From an uncultured Eubacteriales bacterium (GTDB lineage: Bacteria; Bacillota; Clostridia; Oscillospirales; Acutalibacteraceae), in contig CAKSNI010000002.1 in NCBI GenBank assembly GCA_934476025.1, positions 1-31,561 of the forward strand: a stretch of DNA of 31,561 nt, in the 5' to 3' direction. Below the pieces are notes generated by a model. It was given only the letters and a program-made list of their open reading frames with translations. It made no database searches and had not been told where the DNA came from. The number at the start of each line of letters is the position of its first letter. Within the stretch, counting starts at the first letter, position 1. A program made the translations under genes and the position numbers. This document shows positions 7,080-15,850 of this stretch, one piece after another.

Positions 7080-8576
7080 TTACAGGTAATCCTGCATGCG
7101 GAAAACCCGCAGAGCCAGCAAAATGAGAAAATAAGCGGTTCCGGCGGTTAAAGAAAAAATCAACACGCACCACAGCGGGCTGGGGATTGCAGACGCCATA
7201 TTCCAAAAGAACAGGCAGACCGCCGCGCAGCACAGCGCCGGCAGCAGGATGATTTTAAAAAAGTCCGGCCGGGTTTCGGTGATCTTCAGCAGACGAAGGG
7301 TACAAAGGCCGCAGGTGAGCAGGTTGCTGCACACCATCACCGCCAAAAAACCGGCTACGGAATACTTTGGCACCAACATAAGAATCAGTGCAATGCGAAC
7401 CAGGGAATCCAGCAGAGAATTGCGGAAGGTGAAGTTTTGCTGGTCCATTCCCTTGAGAATTCCGTCGCAAACGCTGTCCAGATACATAAAGGGAACCAGC
7501 GGGGCCAGTGCGCGAAGCAGCTGCCCGACCCGGGCGTCCCGGTACAGGATTTCGCCGATTTTTTCCCCCGAAAAGAAGAAAATTCCGGCACACAAAATCC
7601 CGATCAGCCAGGTGAGCAAAACCACCCGACGAATGGAGGAACGGATGATTCCGGGGCGCTTTTTCGCCAGGGCTTCGCTGAGTTCCGGGATCAGCAGAGC
7701 CGTAACCGAACCGAGAATGCCCGACGGAAAAAACAGCACCGGCAGGGCCATCCCTTTGACACAGCCGAAAAAGCTCAATCCCTCGGTGTAACCGATACAG
7801 TGGGCCAGCGCCCGGGGAACCAGCACGTTTTCCACCGTGCGAAGCACCCCGGTCAGGTATTTTCCGGCGGTAATGGGCAGACTGATTCGCCAAAGTTCCC
7901 GAAAAACACCGGTTGTTTTGGAGGAAGCACTTTGGGGAAGGCGTTTTTGATCTCCCCGATACAGGAAAAGCAGCAACAGGCAGGCGGCAGCCTCTGCCGC
8001 CGCGTCGGCTCCAAACAGGCAGGCACAGGAGGTTTCCACCCGAAAACCGGACAGCCGGCGAAGCAGCCCGAAACACAGGACAGTCCGCACGGTTTGTTCC
8101 GTAATTTGTGAAAGGCAATTCGGCGTCACCTTGCGCCGGGCCAGAAAATAGCCCCGCAAAACAGCGCTGATTCCCATAAATGGAAAGGCAAATCCGCAGA
8201 TTTTCAGCGAAAGGGCGGAACGCGTGTCCTTTAAAAGGGCAGCGGCCCAGAAATCCCCCGGCAAAAAAATCAGTAAAAAAGCCAGCAGAGCGGCCGCCAG
8301 CACCAGGGAAATCCCCCGGTGAACGGTACGCAGAGCCCCGGCGGAATCTCCCCGGGCCAGCCGGTCGGCACACAGCCGGGTAACGGCGGTGGTCAGGCCG
8401 ATTCCGGCAAAATTTGCCACCAGCACATACAGCGAAAAAATCAGATGGTAAAGGCCGATGCCTTCGCTGCCGATTCCGGCGGCCAGCCAGATCTTCAGCA
8501 GAATGCCGAGCAGCCGCAGCACCAGCGAGGTGCCGGTCATCAGCACGGTGTTTTTGATAAAAACCGTCTTTTTCAT
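7080..8576 (-). CDS. MOP-superfamily lipid flippase, SpoVB/MurJ-like
   Basis: A 498-residue integral membrane protein with about 14 hydrophobic segments. It starts MKKTVFIKNTVLMTGTSLVLRL, typical of the SpoVB/polysaccharide-export branch (PF01943-like N-terminus, PF14667-like C-terminus). Members flip lipid-linked cell-wall precursors; SpoVB acts in spore cortex synthesis. I chose ATG 8576 because AAAGGA lies about nine bases before it; upstream in-frame Met codons lack a ribosome-binding site. It is divergent from rarA, with 155 bp between. Whether it is the sporulation SpoVB or a general flippase cannot be told from the sequence; no other sporulation gene adjoins it. Confidence 0.8.
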   Translation of the reverse strand: MKKTVFIKNTVLMTGTSLVLRLLGILLKIWLAAGIGSEGIGLYHLIFSLYVLVANFAGIGLTTAVTRLCADRLARGDSAGALRTVHRGISLVLAAALLAFLLIFLPGDFWAAALLKDTRSALSLKICGFAFPFMGISAVLRGYFLARRKVTPNCLSQITEQTVRTVLCFGLLRRLSGFRVETSCACLFGADAAAEAAACLLLLFLYRGDQKRLPQSASSKTTGVFRELWRISLPITAGKYLTGVLRTVENVLVPRALAHCIGYTEGLSFFGCVKGMALPVLFFPSGILGSVTALLIPELSEALAKKRPGIIRSSIRRVVLLTWLIGILCAGIFFFSGEKIGEILYRDARVGQLLRALAPLVPFMYLDSVCDGILKGMDQQNFTFRNSLLDSLVRIALILMLVPKYSVAGFLAVMVCSNLLTCGLCTLRLLKITETRPDFFKIILLPALCCAAVCLFFWNMASAIPSPLWCVLIFSLTAGTAYFLILLALRVFRMQDYL

Positions 8577-8731
8577 AAAAAATATCCTTTCTTTGCGCCG
8601 CCGGGCCGGGAAAAGGCCGCTGTCGGGCATGAGTCCTTCTTCTGTTTTCATATATATGGAACAAAAGAACCGCTCAGCACCGAAAAAAACGGCGGACGAT
8701 TGCAAAAAAAGAGTTGCCAGGAGGAAATTCT

Positions 8732-9991
8732 ATGGATGCGCCTTTAGCCGATCGGTTACGCCCCGAAAAAATTGAAGAGGTGGCCGGGCAGCAGCATTTG
8801 CTGGGACCCGGGAAGGTTTTGCGGCGGATTGCCGAATCGGGAAAACTGCCGAATCTGATTTTTTACGGCCCTTCGGGGGTGGGGAAAACCACCGTCGCCA
8901 ATATTCTGGCGAAAAATTGCGGAAAAAAACTCTGCTATCTCAACGCTACCGTCTGCTCCACCAAGGATATCAAGGATGTGATTGCTTCCCTTTCCACCAT
9001 GGAGGGCATGGGCGGCGTGGTGCTGTATCTGGATGAAATTCAGTATTTTAATAAAAAGCAGCAGCAAACCCTGCTTTCCTTCATTGAAACCGGAGAAATC
9101 ACCCTCATTGCCGCCACCACCGAAAATCCCTTCTTTTATGTATACAACGCCATTTTGTCCCGCTCCACGGTTTTTGAATTCAAGCCGCTGGGGGTGTCGG
9201 ATATTGAGGGACTGTTGAATCGGGCAATAGAAAAAATCAACCGGCAGGAGCAAACCGAGTATTCTTTTGCCCCCGGTATTGCCGAAAAAATGGCCCGGGC
9301 GGCTTCGGGGGATGTTCGCCGGGCGCTGAATATGCTGGAACTCTGCCTGCTGCTGCTCAAAGATGAAAAGCAGGGGGTGGTGGACGATTCCATGACCGAG
9401 GAACTGCTGAAAAACAATTCGGTGCGATATGACCGGGAGGGGGACGAACACTACGATCTGCTTTCGGCTTATCAAAAATCCATGCGCGGGTCGGACCCGG
9501 ACGCGGCGGTGTACTACCTGGCCCGGATTCTGGCAGCGGGGGATTTGCCGAGTGCCTGTCGGCGGCTGATGGTGTGTGCCTGTGAAGATGTGGGGCTGGC
9601 CTATCCGCAGATTATCCCCATTGTGAAAGCGGCGGTGGATATCGCCCAACAGGTGGGGCTGCCCGAAGCGCAGATTCCTCTGGCTGACGCGGTGATTCTG
9701 GTGGCCGTCAGCCCGAAATCCAATTCCGGCTGCATGGCGGTGGAACAGGCAATGGCCGATATTTCCGCCGGGATGGTCGGCACGATTCCGCGAATATTGC
9801 AGAACAAGCACTACGACGGCGAGGATGCGATTGTCAAAGGGCAGAATTACCGCTATCCGCACAATTTCCCGAAACATTATGTCAACCAGCAATACCTGCC
9901 GAAGGAATTGCAGGGGAAACAATATTACCGTTTCGGCGACAACAAAACCGAGCAAAAATTCAAAGAATATGCAGAGTATTTGAGAAAATGA
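8732..9991 (+). CDS. rarA: Replication-associated recombination protein A (AAA+ ATPase)
   Basis: A 419-residue AAA+ protein of the RarA/MgsA/WRNIP1 family, which acts at stalled replication forks. Visible: PLADRLRPEKIEEVAGQQHLL at the N-terminus, Walker A GPSGVGKTT (residues 46–54), Walker B LYLDEIQ (Asp101, Glu102; many homologues have DEIH), sensor-1 region IAATTEN, arginine-finger region LSRSTVFEF, sensor-2 SGDVRRALNMLE, and the C-terminal MgsA domain ending in an RFGDNKTEQKF-type stretch. The start at ATG 8732 follows AGGAGG with 7-nt spacing. The stop overlaps the next start (ATGA), so it is translationally coupled to a PH-domain gene. Confidence 0.95.
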   Translation: MDAPLADRLRPEKIEEVAGQQHLLGPGKVLRRIAESGKLPNLIFYGPSGVGKTTVANILAKNCGKKLCYLNATVCSTKDIKDVIASLSTMEGMGGVVLYLDEIQYFNKKQQQTLLSFIETGEITLIAATTENPFFYVYNAILSRSTVFEFKPLGVSDIEGLLNRAIEKINRQEQTEYSFAPGIAEKMARAASGDVRRALNMLELCLLLLKDEKQGVVDDSMTEELLKNNSVRYDREGDEHYDLLSAYQKSMRGSDPDAAVYYLARILAAGDLPSACRRLMVCACEDVGLAYPQIIPIVKAAVDIAQQVGLPEAQIPLADAVILVAVSPKSNSGCMAVEQAMADISAGMVGTIPRILQNKHYDGEDAIVKGQNYRYPHNFPKHYVNQQYLPKELQGKQYYRFGDNKTEQKFKEYAEYLRK

Positions 9992-10431
9992 AAGAATTTG
10001 TATTACCGAAAACCACCCGGCGGCTGTGGCAGCTGCGGGTTTTGCTGGCCGGCATTTTGCTGGCCGGGCTTTCCGTTCTTTTTACGGGCGGATTTTTCAG
10101 TTGGCTGTACAATGCGGTGGTTGCGGCCGTTCCGGTCGCTTTTCTGGATTTCTGGTATATTACGGCGGCCGCCCGGCGGTTTCGGGTTCGGGTGGAAGAA
10201 GATCGGATCACCGTGTTCTCCGGGGTGATTTTTCAGAACAGAACCCTGATTCCCAACCGTACAACCGTATATACCGAAACTTTTTCGCTGCCGCTTGACC
10301 GGTTATTCGGGCTGCAGGGAGTGATTCTGCACGCCGCGAGAGGGGTTCTTTTTTTGCCCCAGATGAATCGGGAAGCGGTGGAAAGCGTGACCGAAAAAGG
10401 GCAGAGCAAAACCGGGAATCCCGCCCCGTGA
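9988..10431 (+). CDS. Small membrane PH-like domain protein (YdbS-type)
   Basis: A 147-residue protein with two transmembrane segments (about 14–36 and 40–62), followed by a bacterial PH-like domain (bPH_2, PF03703 type; about 66–135) with the pattern RVEEDRITVFSGVIFQNRTLIPNR and a LFGLQG turn. It resembles B. subtilis YdbS, which is encoded with YdbT as here. In B. subtilis the YdbS/YdbT pair belongs to the sigma-W envelope-stress regulon and is linked to bacteriocin resistance; whether that applies here is unknown. The start overlaps the rarA stop by ATGA. The C-terminal 15 residues look disordered. Confidence 0.75.
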   Translation: MKEFVLPKTTRRLWQLRVLLAGILLAGLSVLFTGGFFSWLYNAVVAAVPVAFLDFWYITAAARRFRVRVEEDRITVFSGVIFQNRTLIPNRTTVYTETFSLPLDRLFGLQGVILHAARGVLFLPQMNREAVESVTEKGQSKTGNPAP

Positions 10432-10450
10432 AACGAAAAGGAGAAACCGC

Positions 10451-11860
10451 ATGAAAAAGGTCTATCGGGCGCACCCTTATATGGCGTTTTCCTTTTTGAA
10501 ACCCTATTTGTTTGTGCTGATTATTCCGCTGCTGTATGCGCTGCTTCGGTTTTTGAGAACCGGGGAAAAAACCAGCATTCTGTTTGCGGAAATTGTGATT
10601 TTCGTCGCCCTGGCAGCCCTGTCGCTTTGGCGGTGCGCCGCCTTTCGGCTGGTGCTGGACGGGCAGACGATTTTCATTCGCCGGGGGGTATTTTTTCGGC
10701 AGGACAGTGTGATTCCCCGGGAAAAACTGACGGTCGCCCGGTTTCGCCGGGGGGCAACCCATTTTGTCACCGGCAGTACGGCTGTGCAGCTGAACACCGA
10801 GGCCGGCGCCGGGGAGCGGGCCGACTTTTCCTTTGTGATGAGTCGAAAAGGCGCCCGGGATCTGGAAGAAGCGCTGAACGGCAGTCCCGGAAATACGGCG
10901 GTTCGGTATTCCGCCTGGCGGGTGGCGCTGATGGCGGCCAGCACTTCCTCCATGGTCAGCGGGGTGCTGATCGGGGTTCCGCTGATCAACAATCTGGGAA
11001 AATTATTCGGCAACGGGATTGCCCGAATGCTGTTTGACCAGGTGGAACGACTGAATGTGCTGGAAAAATATTTTCCGCCGATCATCAATTCCCTGACGGT
11101 ATTGGTACTGACCTTCTTTTTATTCGGCTTTTTGGTGATTTTTTTCCGATATTTCCGGCTTTCGCTGATGTTCGGGCGGTCGGTGCATATCCGAAGCGGT
11201 TTGTTCAGCCGAACCCATACGGTTTTTCGGGCCGAACGGGTCAACGGTATTTTCAGTGAGCAGAATTTTCTGATGCGTCTGTTCGGGCTGTATTCCCTAA
11301 AGGCAGAAATCGGGGGAATGCGGTACCAACAGGGGGATACTTCGGCTCTGTCACCGGCCTTGAACCGGCGGCAGCGGGATCAGTTGACCGACCGACTGTT
11401 TCCCACCTTGAAACCGACCGACCTGACAGCCCGTCCGATCCCCGGGCAGGGCAACCGATTTCTGTTTTTCCCCAGTCTGTGGTTCTGCCTGAGCGGAGTG
11501 GTTTTTTCGCTTTGCATTTGGTTTTTTGAGCAGTTCTGGAGCGGGATTCTGCTGCTGAGCGCGGCCGTGGCGCTATGGATTGCCTTTGGGGCTTCGCTGG
11601 GGGTGTGGAATTACCGAAATGGCGGCATCGGAATGAATGACACGGTGCTGACGGCCGTGAACACCGTGATGGGAAAAGGCGTTTGTCTTTGTTGCAAAAA
11701 AGAGGCCATCGGCATGGTTCGTGTGGTTCGCAATCCGGTGGATCGCCGGTCGGGAACCTGCAGTGTGAAAATCGGGTTGCGAAGCAAAACCGGTACCCGC
11801 ATCAAGGTGCGCCTGTTGGCGGAGGATCGGGTTCGGGAACTGTTCGGGCTGAGCGAATAA
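10451..11860 (+). CDS. Multi-domain membrane PH-like protein (YdbT-type)
   Basis: A 469-residue membrane protein with three bPH_2-like repeats (about 58–140, 240–315 and 395–467) alternating with transmembrane hairpins (about 12–60, 160–240 and 345–395). The repeats share the pattern of a basic strand, then RxGxFxRxxxVxxxxKL and an LFGLYS or similar turn. The layout matches YdbT, the partner of the YdbS-type protein just upstream. The ribosome-binding site is AAGGAG before ATG 10451. A hairpin terminator follows the stop, ending the rarA–PH–PH operon. Its biochemical role is not established; a link to envelope defence is inference from B. subtilis. Confidence 0.75.
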   Translation: MKKVYRAHPYMAFSFLKPYLFVLIIPLLYALLRFLRTGEKTSILFAEIVIFVALAALSLWRCAAFRLVLDGQTIFIRRGVFFRQDSVIPREKLTVARFRRGATHFVTGSTAVQLNTEAGAGERADFSFVMSRKGARDLEEALNGSPGNTAVRYSAWRVALMAASTSSMVSGVLIGVPLINNLGKLFGNGIARMLFDQVERLNVLEKYFPPIINSLTVLVLTFFLFGFLVIFFRYFRLSLMFGRSVHIRSGLFSRTHTVFRAERVNGIFSEQNFLMRLFGLYSLKAEIGGMRYQQGDTSALSPALNRRQRDQLTDRLFPTLKPTDLTARPIPGQGNRFLFFPSLWFCLSGVVFSLCIWFFEQFWSGILLLSAAVALWIAFGASLGVWNYRNGGIGMNDTVLTAVNTVMGKGVCLCCKKEAIGMVRVVRNPVDRRSGTCSVKIGLRSKTGTRIKVRLLAEDRVRELFGLSE

Positions 11861-11876
11861 CCGGCTTCGGGGCTGC

Positions 11877-11898
11877 AGCGGCCAAACGGCCGTTTTTT
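11877..11898 (+). terminator. Rho-independent terminator after the rarA–PH operon
   Basis: AGCGGCC-AAAC-GGCCGTT: a 7-bp stem including one G·T pair, a 4-nt loop and a run of six T (11893–11898), 17 nt after the stop of the large PH protein. Confidence 0.8.
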
Positions 11899-11910
11899 GA
11901 AAACTTTCGG

Positions 11911-11939
11911 GAATAATTTTTCGGTTTGTGCCGATGCTA
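11911..11939 (+). promoter_or_regulatory. Sigma-G-like promoter for spoVAE
   Basis: GAATA (11911–11915), a 17-bp spacer, then GATGCTA (11933–11939). This fits the forespore sigma-G consensus (GNATR, 17–18 bp, CATNNTA) with only the first base of the -10 box off. It lies between the upstream terminator and spoVAE, with a predicted leader of about 70 nt. spoVA genes are sigma-G targets in Bacillus and Clostridium. Confidence 0.5.
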
Positions 11940-12015
11940 TTGCTGAAAAGAACCGGAAAAACCGATGGCGGCGAAGGCCAAAAGGTTTCCGGATTTTCGG
12001 AAAGGATCGGTAACA

Positions 12016-12378
12016 ATGGTAATGCGGATGGTTTGGGCCTTTGTGATCGGGGGAATTTTTTGCCTGATCGGGCAGGCGCTGATTGACTATACCAAACTGA
12101 CCCCGGCCCGGATTTTGGTGGGCTATGTGGTAGCCGGGGTGATTTTAACGGGCATCGGAGTTTACGAACCGCTGGTTCGTCTGGCCGGGTGCGGAGCCAC
12201 CACGCCGCTGACCGGGTTCGGCTATCTGCTGGCAACCGGGGTGAAAAAAGCGGTAGCGGAAAAGGGGCTGTTCGGCGCCCTTACCGGTGGCTTGACCGCC
12301 ACGGCTGCCGGAATTGCCGCGGCCGTGTTTTTCGGGTATTTGGTTGCCTTGTGTTTTTCTTCCCGGGAAAAAACCTGA
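12016..12378 (+). CDS. spoVAE: Stage V sporulation protein AE (SpoVAE), orphan copy
   Basis: A 120-residue membrane protein with the SpoVAE hallmarks: FVIGGIFCLIGQALIDYTKLTPARILV, GVYEPLVRLAGCGATTPLTGFGYLL, and GLFGALTGGLTATAAGIAAAVFFGYLVAL. SpoVA proteins form the inner-membrane channel that moves dipicolinic acid into the forespore and out at germination. I place the start at ATG 12016, nine bases after AAAGGA; an upstream in-frame ATG at 11965 would add 17 charged, non-family residues. spoVAE normally sits with spoVAC and spoVAD; here it stands alone between two terminators. It may be the only copy or a paralogue. Its presence argues that the organism makes endospores. Confidence 0.88.
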   Translation: MVMRMVWAFVIGGIFCLIGQALIDYTKLTPARILVGYVVAGVILTGIGVYEPLVRLAGCGATTPLTGFGYLLATGVKKAVAEKGLFGALTGGLTATAAGIAAAVFFGYLVALCFSSREKT

Positions 12379-12394
12379 TTTTACAGCGTTTTAT

Positions 12395-12433
12395 CGCCCT
12401 CGGGGCTGCGGCTCCCGGGGGCGGTTTTTTTTT
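12395..12433 (+). terminator. Rho-independent terminator after spoVAE
   Basis: CGCCCTCGGG pairs with CCCGGGGGCG (10 bp, one G·T pair) around a 9-nt loop, followed by nine T (12425–12433). It starts 17 nt after the spoVAE stop. Confidence 0.92.
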
Positions 12434-12465
12434 AGGCAGAGAGGCCGAAAAGGGGAATATTTCGG

Positions 12466-12494
12466 TAGACTTTCCGCAAAAGGTGTGATATAGT
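12466..12494 (+). promoter_or_regulatory. Sigma-A-like promoter for the alpha-galactosidase operon
   Basis: TAGACT (12466–12471), 17-bp spacer, TATAGT (12489–12494). It would start transcription near 12501, giving a leader of about 155 nt that contains the dispersed repeat at 12517–12592. The -35 box matches the consensus at 4 of 6 positions. Confidence 0.5.
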
Positions 12495-12516
12495 TAAAAA
12501 GAATCCTTCAAGCGCC

Positions 12517-12592
12517 CTCCCTTAGTCTGCTGCGCTGACATCCTTTTCAGAGGGAGCCATGGACTCTGCGAAATTTTCAGCCTGCACAACCC
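12517..12592 (+). repeat. Dispersed palindromic repeat, copy 1
   Basis: A 76-bp intergenic element about 83% identical to 18028–18104 (12 substitutions and one 1-bp gap by eye). Its first half folds: an outer TCCCT/AGGGA arm pair around an inner GTCTGC-TGC-GCTGAC stem with one mismatch. It lies in the predicted leader of the alpha-galactosidase operon and has no coding potential. Confidence 0.75.
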
Positions 12593-12656
12593 AAAACAAA
12601 ACCGGGTAAGGATGGCCTGAATATGGAAAAAACAGAAGAAAAAGGAGCATTTCGGA

Positions 12657-14690
12657 ATGATTTACGACATACTGGAGAAAACCGGTGAAGCCTGCCGGAA
12701 GCATCTGAATACGGCGGTTCGTCTGGAGGAGGATTTCCGGCCGAATTACGATTCCTGCAATCTGCGTCATCTTTCGGCTATCAACAGCAAGGCTGTGCTC
12801 AAAGAACCGACCGAAACGGCCGACGGATACGGTATAACCGCGGTGTTGGACGAGCGTCTGGAAATCCGCGAAGAATTTACCGGCAAGGGACCGGTGTTTT
12901 TGCAGCGCAATACCGTGAAGAACGGAACCGACAAACCGCAGACGCTGACCTATATCAGTTCGGCGCGGTTTACGGTCGATACTTCGGGGGTAATGGACTG
13001 GAAGGACGATCGCCGTTTTGCGGTTTACACCTGCCGCAATTCCTGGTGCGGCGAAGGGCAATGGGTAGAATCGACCCTGTCGCAGCTGGGCATCCGGGAG
13101 GTAAAGTCCTCCTATGGGGCTTCCCGTGCCTTTACCCTGCGAAGCGAGGGCAACTGGTCCACCGCCCGGGATTTTCCCCTGCTGATTCTGTGGGATAAAG
13201 AAAAGAACATCAGCTATTTTATCGAGCATTTCGGGGCCTGCAACTGGGAAATCGAGCTTTCCCGTTCCCGGGAGGAAGAAACCCTGATTTTGGACTGCAA
13301 CAGTGCCGATCTGCATCATGACGGATTCCATCATGTGCTCCTTCCCGGGGAAACCTATCGCACAACGCCGGCGTTGTTCGGCAAGGTTTCGGGCGGGTTT
13401 GAAGAAGCGGTTGCTGCCCGGATTGCCTTTTTGAGAACCTTTGGACGCCGTTTTGAAAACGGGGCGCCGGTGATTTACAATACCTTTATGAACAGCATTT
13501 TCGGCTCCCCGACAGCCGAAAACCTGATGAAACTGATTCCGGCCGCTCAGAAAGCCGGCTGCGAAATTTTCTGCATTGATGCCGGGTGGTTTGTACGCGA
13601 CGGCAACAACATCGGACTGGGGGATTATTTTCCGAGTGACGATCGTTTTGCCCCCTATGGGTTTGACGGAATCATCGGTGAAATCAGCAAAGCCGGCATG
13701 GTTCCGGGGGTTTGGTTTGAATGGGAAGCCCTTGGCCGATTTGCCGAACTGGCCAAACTGCCCGATTCTTTGGTGACCCGGAACGGCTGCAAGGTCAGTT
13801 CCTGGCGCGGTTTTGCCGAAATGCGGAATCCGCAGGTTCGAGAGGCCCTTTATCGGGCGGTTGATCGGGTGTATCGGGCCGGGGTGCGGTACATCAAAAA
13901 CGATTTCAATGCCAGTCTGGGCATCGGCTGCGGCGACAGCGCCGACCGGTACGGAGAAGAATTGCGGGCCTACAGCGAGGCATTTTATGAATTTGTGGAA
14001 GAACTCTATCGGCGGTACCCCGATCTGATCATCGAAAACTGCGGAAGCGGCGGCGGACGGGAGGACAGCGAAACCCTTTCGCACTTCTTTGTCCAAAGCA
14101 CCAGCGATCAGGAACATATGACCAACAATCCGTCGGTGCTGAGCGGGTCTTTGGCGTTGATGCCGCCCGAAAAGGCCGGAAACTGGGCCTATCCCATGCC
14201 GGCGCTGATTGAATGGTATCAAGAGGCCGAAAAGCCGGAGCGGCTTGCCGAAATGCGGCGGGTCGCGGCCGACGGAGAACAGACCGTTCTGACCATGACC
14301 GGCGGCATTCTCGGGGCAATGTTCCTTTCGGGGCGGATTGATCTGGCCGATTCCTACAATGCCCGGTTGATCCGGCAGGGGATTTCGGTGTACAAACGCA
14401 TCCGCAAAGCCGTGGCAGCCGGATCCCCGGTGTATCCGCTCGGGTTTTTCCCGCTCGGCAAAACGGGAATGTACGCCTACGGAATCCGCAGCGGCCGGAA
14501 ACTCTACCTGGCGGTCACCAAAGTGAACGCGCCGGGCAGTTCCGTAGTGCAGATTCCGCTTCGCGGGGCAAAATCCGCCAAAATGATTTACGGGCCGGCC
14601 GAAGGGAGCGCTTTTGCTCTGGCCGGGGAGGTCCTGACGGTTCGGTTGGATGCCGCCGATGCCGCCCGTCTGTTTGAAATCACTCTATGA
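12657..14690 (+). CDS. GH36-type alpha-galactosidase
   Basis: A 677-residue retaining glycosidase, likely releasing terminal alpha-D-galactose from raffinose-type sugars. Order: N-terminal beta-sandwich (about 1–270), TIM barrel with FCIDAGWF, WFEWEALG and YIKNDFN, where Asp416 is the probable nucleophile, then ENCGSGGGRED (from residue 460) and STSDQ with Asp484 as probable acid/base, then a small C-terminal beta domain. Canonical GH36 has KWDMN; here it is KNDFN, so the exact specificity is uncertain (alpha-N-acetylgalactosaminidase is possible). There is no signal peptide, so it is cytosolic and would act on imported oligosaccharides; no transporter is nearby. AAGGAG lies nine bases before the ATG. 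It overlaps the next gene by ATGA. Confidence 0.87.
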   Translation: MIYDILEKTGEACRKHLNTAVRLEEDFRPNYDSCNLRHLSAINSKAVLKEPTETADGYGITAVLDERLEIREEFTGKGPVFLQRNTVKNGTDKPQTLTYISSARFTVDTSGVMDWKDDRRFAVYTCRNSWCGEGQWVESTLSQLGIREVKSSYGASRAFTLRSEGNWSTARDFPLLILWDKEKNISYFIEHFGACNWEIELSRSREEETLILDCNSADLHHDGFHHVLLPGETYRTTPALFGKVSGGFEEAVAARIAFLRTFGRRFENGAPVIYNTFMNSIFGSPTAENLMKLIPAAQKAGCEIFCIDAGWFVRDGNNIGLGDYFPSDDRFAPYGFDGIIGEISKAGMVPGVWFEWEALGRFAELAKLPDSLVTRNGCKVSSWRGFAEMRNPQVREALYRAVDRVYRAGVRYIKNDFNASLGIGCGDSADRYGEELRAYSEAFYEFVEELYRRYPDLIIENCGSGGGREDSETLSHFFVQSTSDQEHMTNNPSVLSGSLALMPPEKAGNWAYPMPALIEWYQEAEKPERLAEMRRVAADGEQTVLTMTGGILGAMFLSGRIDLADSYNARLIRQGISVYKRIRKAVAAGSPVYPLGFFPLGKTGMYAYGIRSGRKLYLAVTKVNAPGSSVVQIPLRGAKSAKMIYGPAEGSAFALAGEVLTVRLDAADAARLFEITL

Positions 14691-15850
14691 GAACCGAAAA
14701 ACTGTATGAAACCGACAGCCATCTGCGCGCCTTTTCGGCCCGGGTTCTTTCCTGCGCCCGGGAACCCAATGGGTCACGCTATCGGGTGATGCTGGATCGG
14801 TCGGCCTTTTTTCCGAAAGAGGGCGGGCAGGAATGTGATCTCGGCCAAATCGGCACGGCGCAGGTAGAAGAAGTGCTGATTCTCGGGGGAGAATTGATTC
14901 ATTATACCGATGCCCCGGTTGGCGGCGAGGTGGATTGCCGGCTGGATTGGCCGCGGCGGTTTCGAAATATGCAATACCATACGGGGGAACATATTCTTTC
15001 GGGGTTGATTCATCGGGAATTCGGCGGAGAAAATGTCGGGTTCCATCTGGGGCTTTCGGAGGTCACCTGTGATTTTTCCCTGCCGCTTGGGGAAGAGCAG
15101 CTGGAAGAACTCTGCCGCATGGCCAATCGGGTAATTGCCGAAAACCGGCCGGTGACGGCCAAAATTTACCAAAGCCTCCGGGATTTGGAGGGAATTCCCT
15201 ATCGCAGCAAATTGGAAATTCAGCAGGATATCCGGCTGGTCACCATCGAAGGGGTGGATGTCTGCGCCTGCTGCGCGCCCCATGTGTCTTTTACCGGCGA
15301 AATCGGGATGCTCTCGATTGTCCGTGCCGAACGGATTCGGCAGACCACCCGGTTGTATCTGCGCTGCGGCGCGCAGGCAATTGAGGATTTTCTGCAAAAA
15401 CAGGGGCAGCTCCGGCAGATTTCCGCCTTGCTGAAAACGCCGCAATCTGCTGCTTTTGAAGCGGTTTCGGAATTGCTCGGCAAAAATCGGAAACTCAGTG
15501 AAGAAATCGGGAAGCTGCACCGACAGGCGGTTCTTTCCCGGCTGAATGATCTGCCCGAAAAGGCCGAAACACTGGTGGAATGGTTTGAACAGGCCGATCC
15601 GGCCGATCTGATGGCCTTTATCAACGAGGCAAAATCCCGGGTGACCCGGCTGTGTGCCGCCCTGACCCAAAGGGAGGACGGCAGTTCGTTTTATGTGCTG
15701 TTTTGTCCGGGTGAGGAATCCGGGTCCTTTTTCCGGGAAGCCAATCGGGTTCTCGGCGGAAAAGGCGGCGGAAAGAACGGGATGGCGCAGGGGGCGTTTT
15801 CCGCCTCCCGGCAGGAAATTACGGCGTATTTGGAGAATGGGCATTTATGA
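14687..15850 (+). CDS. Alanyl-tRNA editing protein (AlaX-L type) with DHHA1 domain
   Basis: A 387-residue free-standing homologue of the AlaRS editing half, expected to hydrolyse Ser- or Gly-tRNA(Ala). Residues 1–80 form the beta-barrel with FFPKEGGQECDLGQ. The editing domain supplies zinc ligands HTGEH (His98, His102) and CxxxH (Cys195, His199) in DVCACCAPH. A charged helical linker (about 235–300) leads to a DHHA1 domain ending GGKGGGKNGMAQGAF. The catalytic aminoacylation domain of AlaRS is absent. The start ATG overlaps the alpha-galactosidase stop and the stop overlaps the next start, so the three genes are translationally coupled. Confidence 0.88.
   Translation: MRTEKLYETDSHLRAFSARVLSCAREPNGSRYRVMLDRSAFFPKEGGQECDLGQIGTAQVEEVLILGGELIHYTDAPVGGEVDCRLDWPRRFRNMQYHTGEHILSGLIHREFGGENVGFHLGLSEVTCDFSLPLGEEQLEELCRMANRVIAENRPVTAKIYQSLRDLEGIPYRSKLEIQQDIRLVTIEGVDVCACCAPHVSFTGEIGMLSIVRAERIRQTTRLYLRCGAQAIEDFLQKQGQLRQISALLKTPQSAAFEAVSELLGKNRKLSEEIGKLHRQAVLSRLNDLPEKAETLVEWFEQADPADLMAFINEAKSRVTRLCAALTQREDGSSFYVLFCPGEESGSFFREANRVLGGKGGGKNGMAQGAFSASRQEITAYLENGHL

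Noticed and set aside
8756..9955. 399-codon open frame antisense to rarA
   Set aside because: Shadow of a fully conserved AAA+ gene.
12522..14222. 566-codon open frame antisense to the alpha-galactosidase
   Set aside because: It covers a conserved GH36 gene, has low-complexity Gly/Pro/His/Arg-rich composition and no family motif; it is a mirror effect of codon bias.
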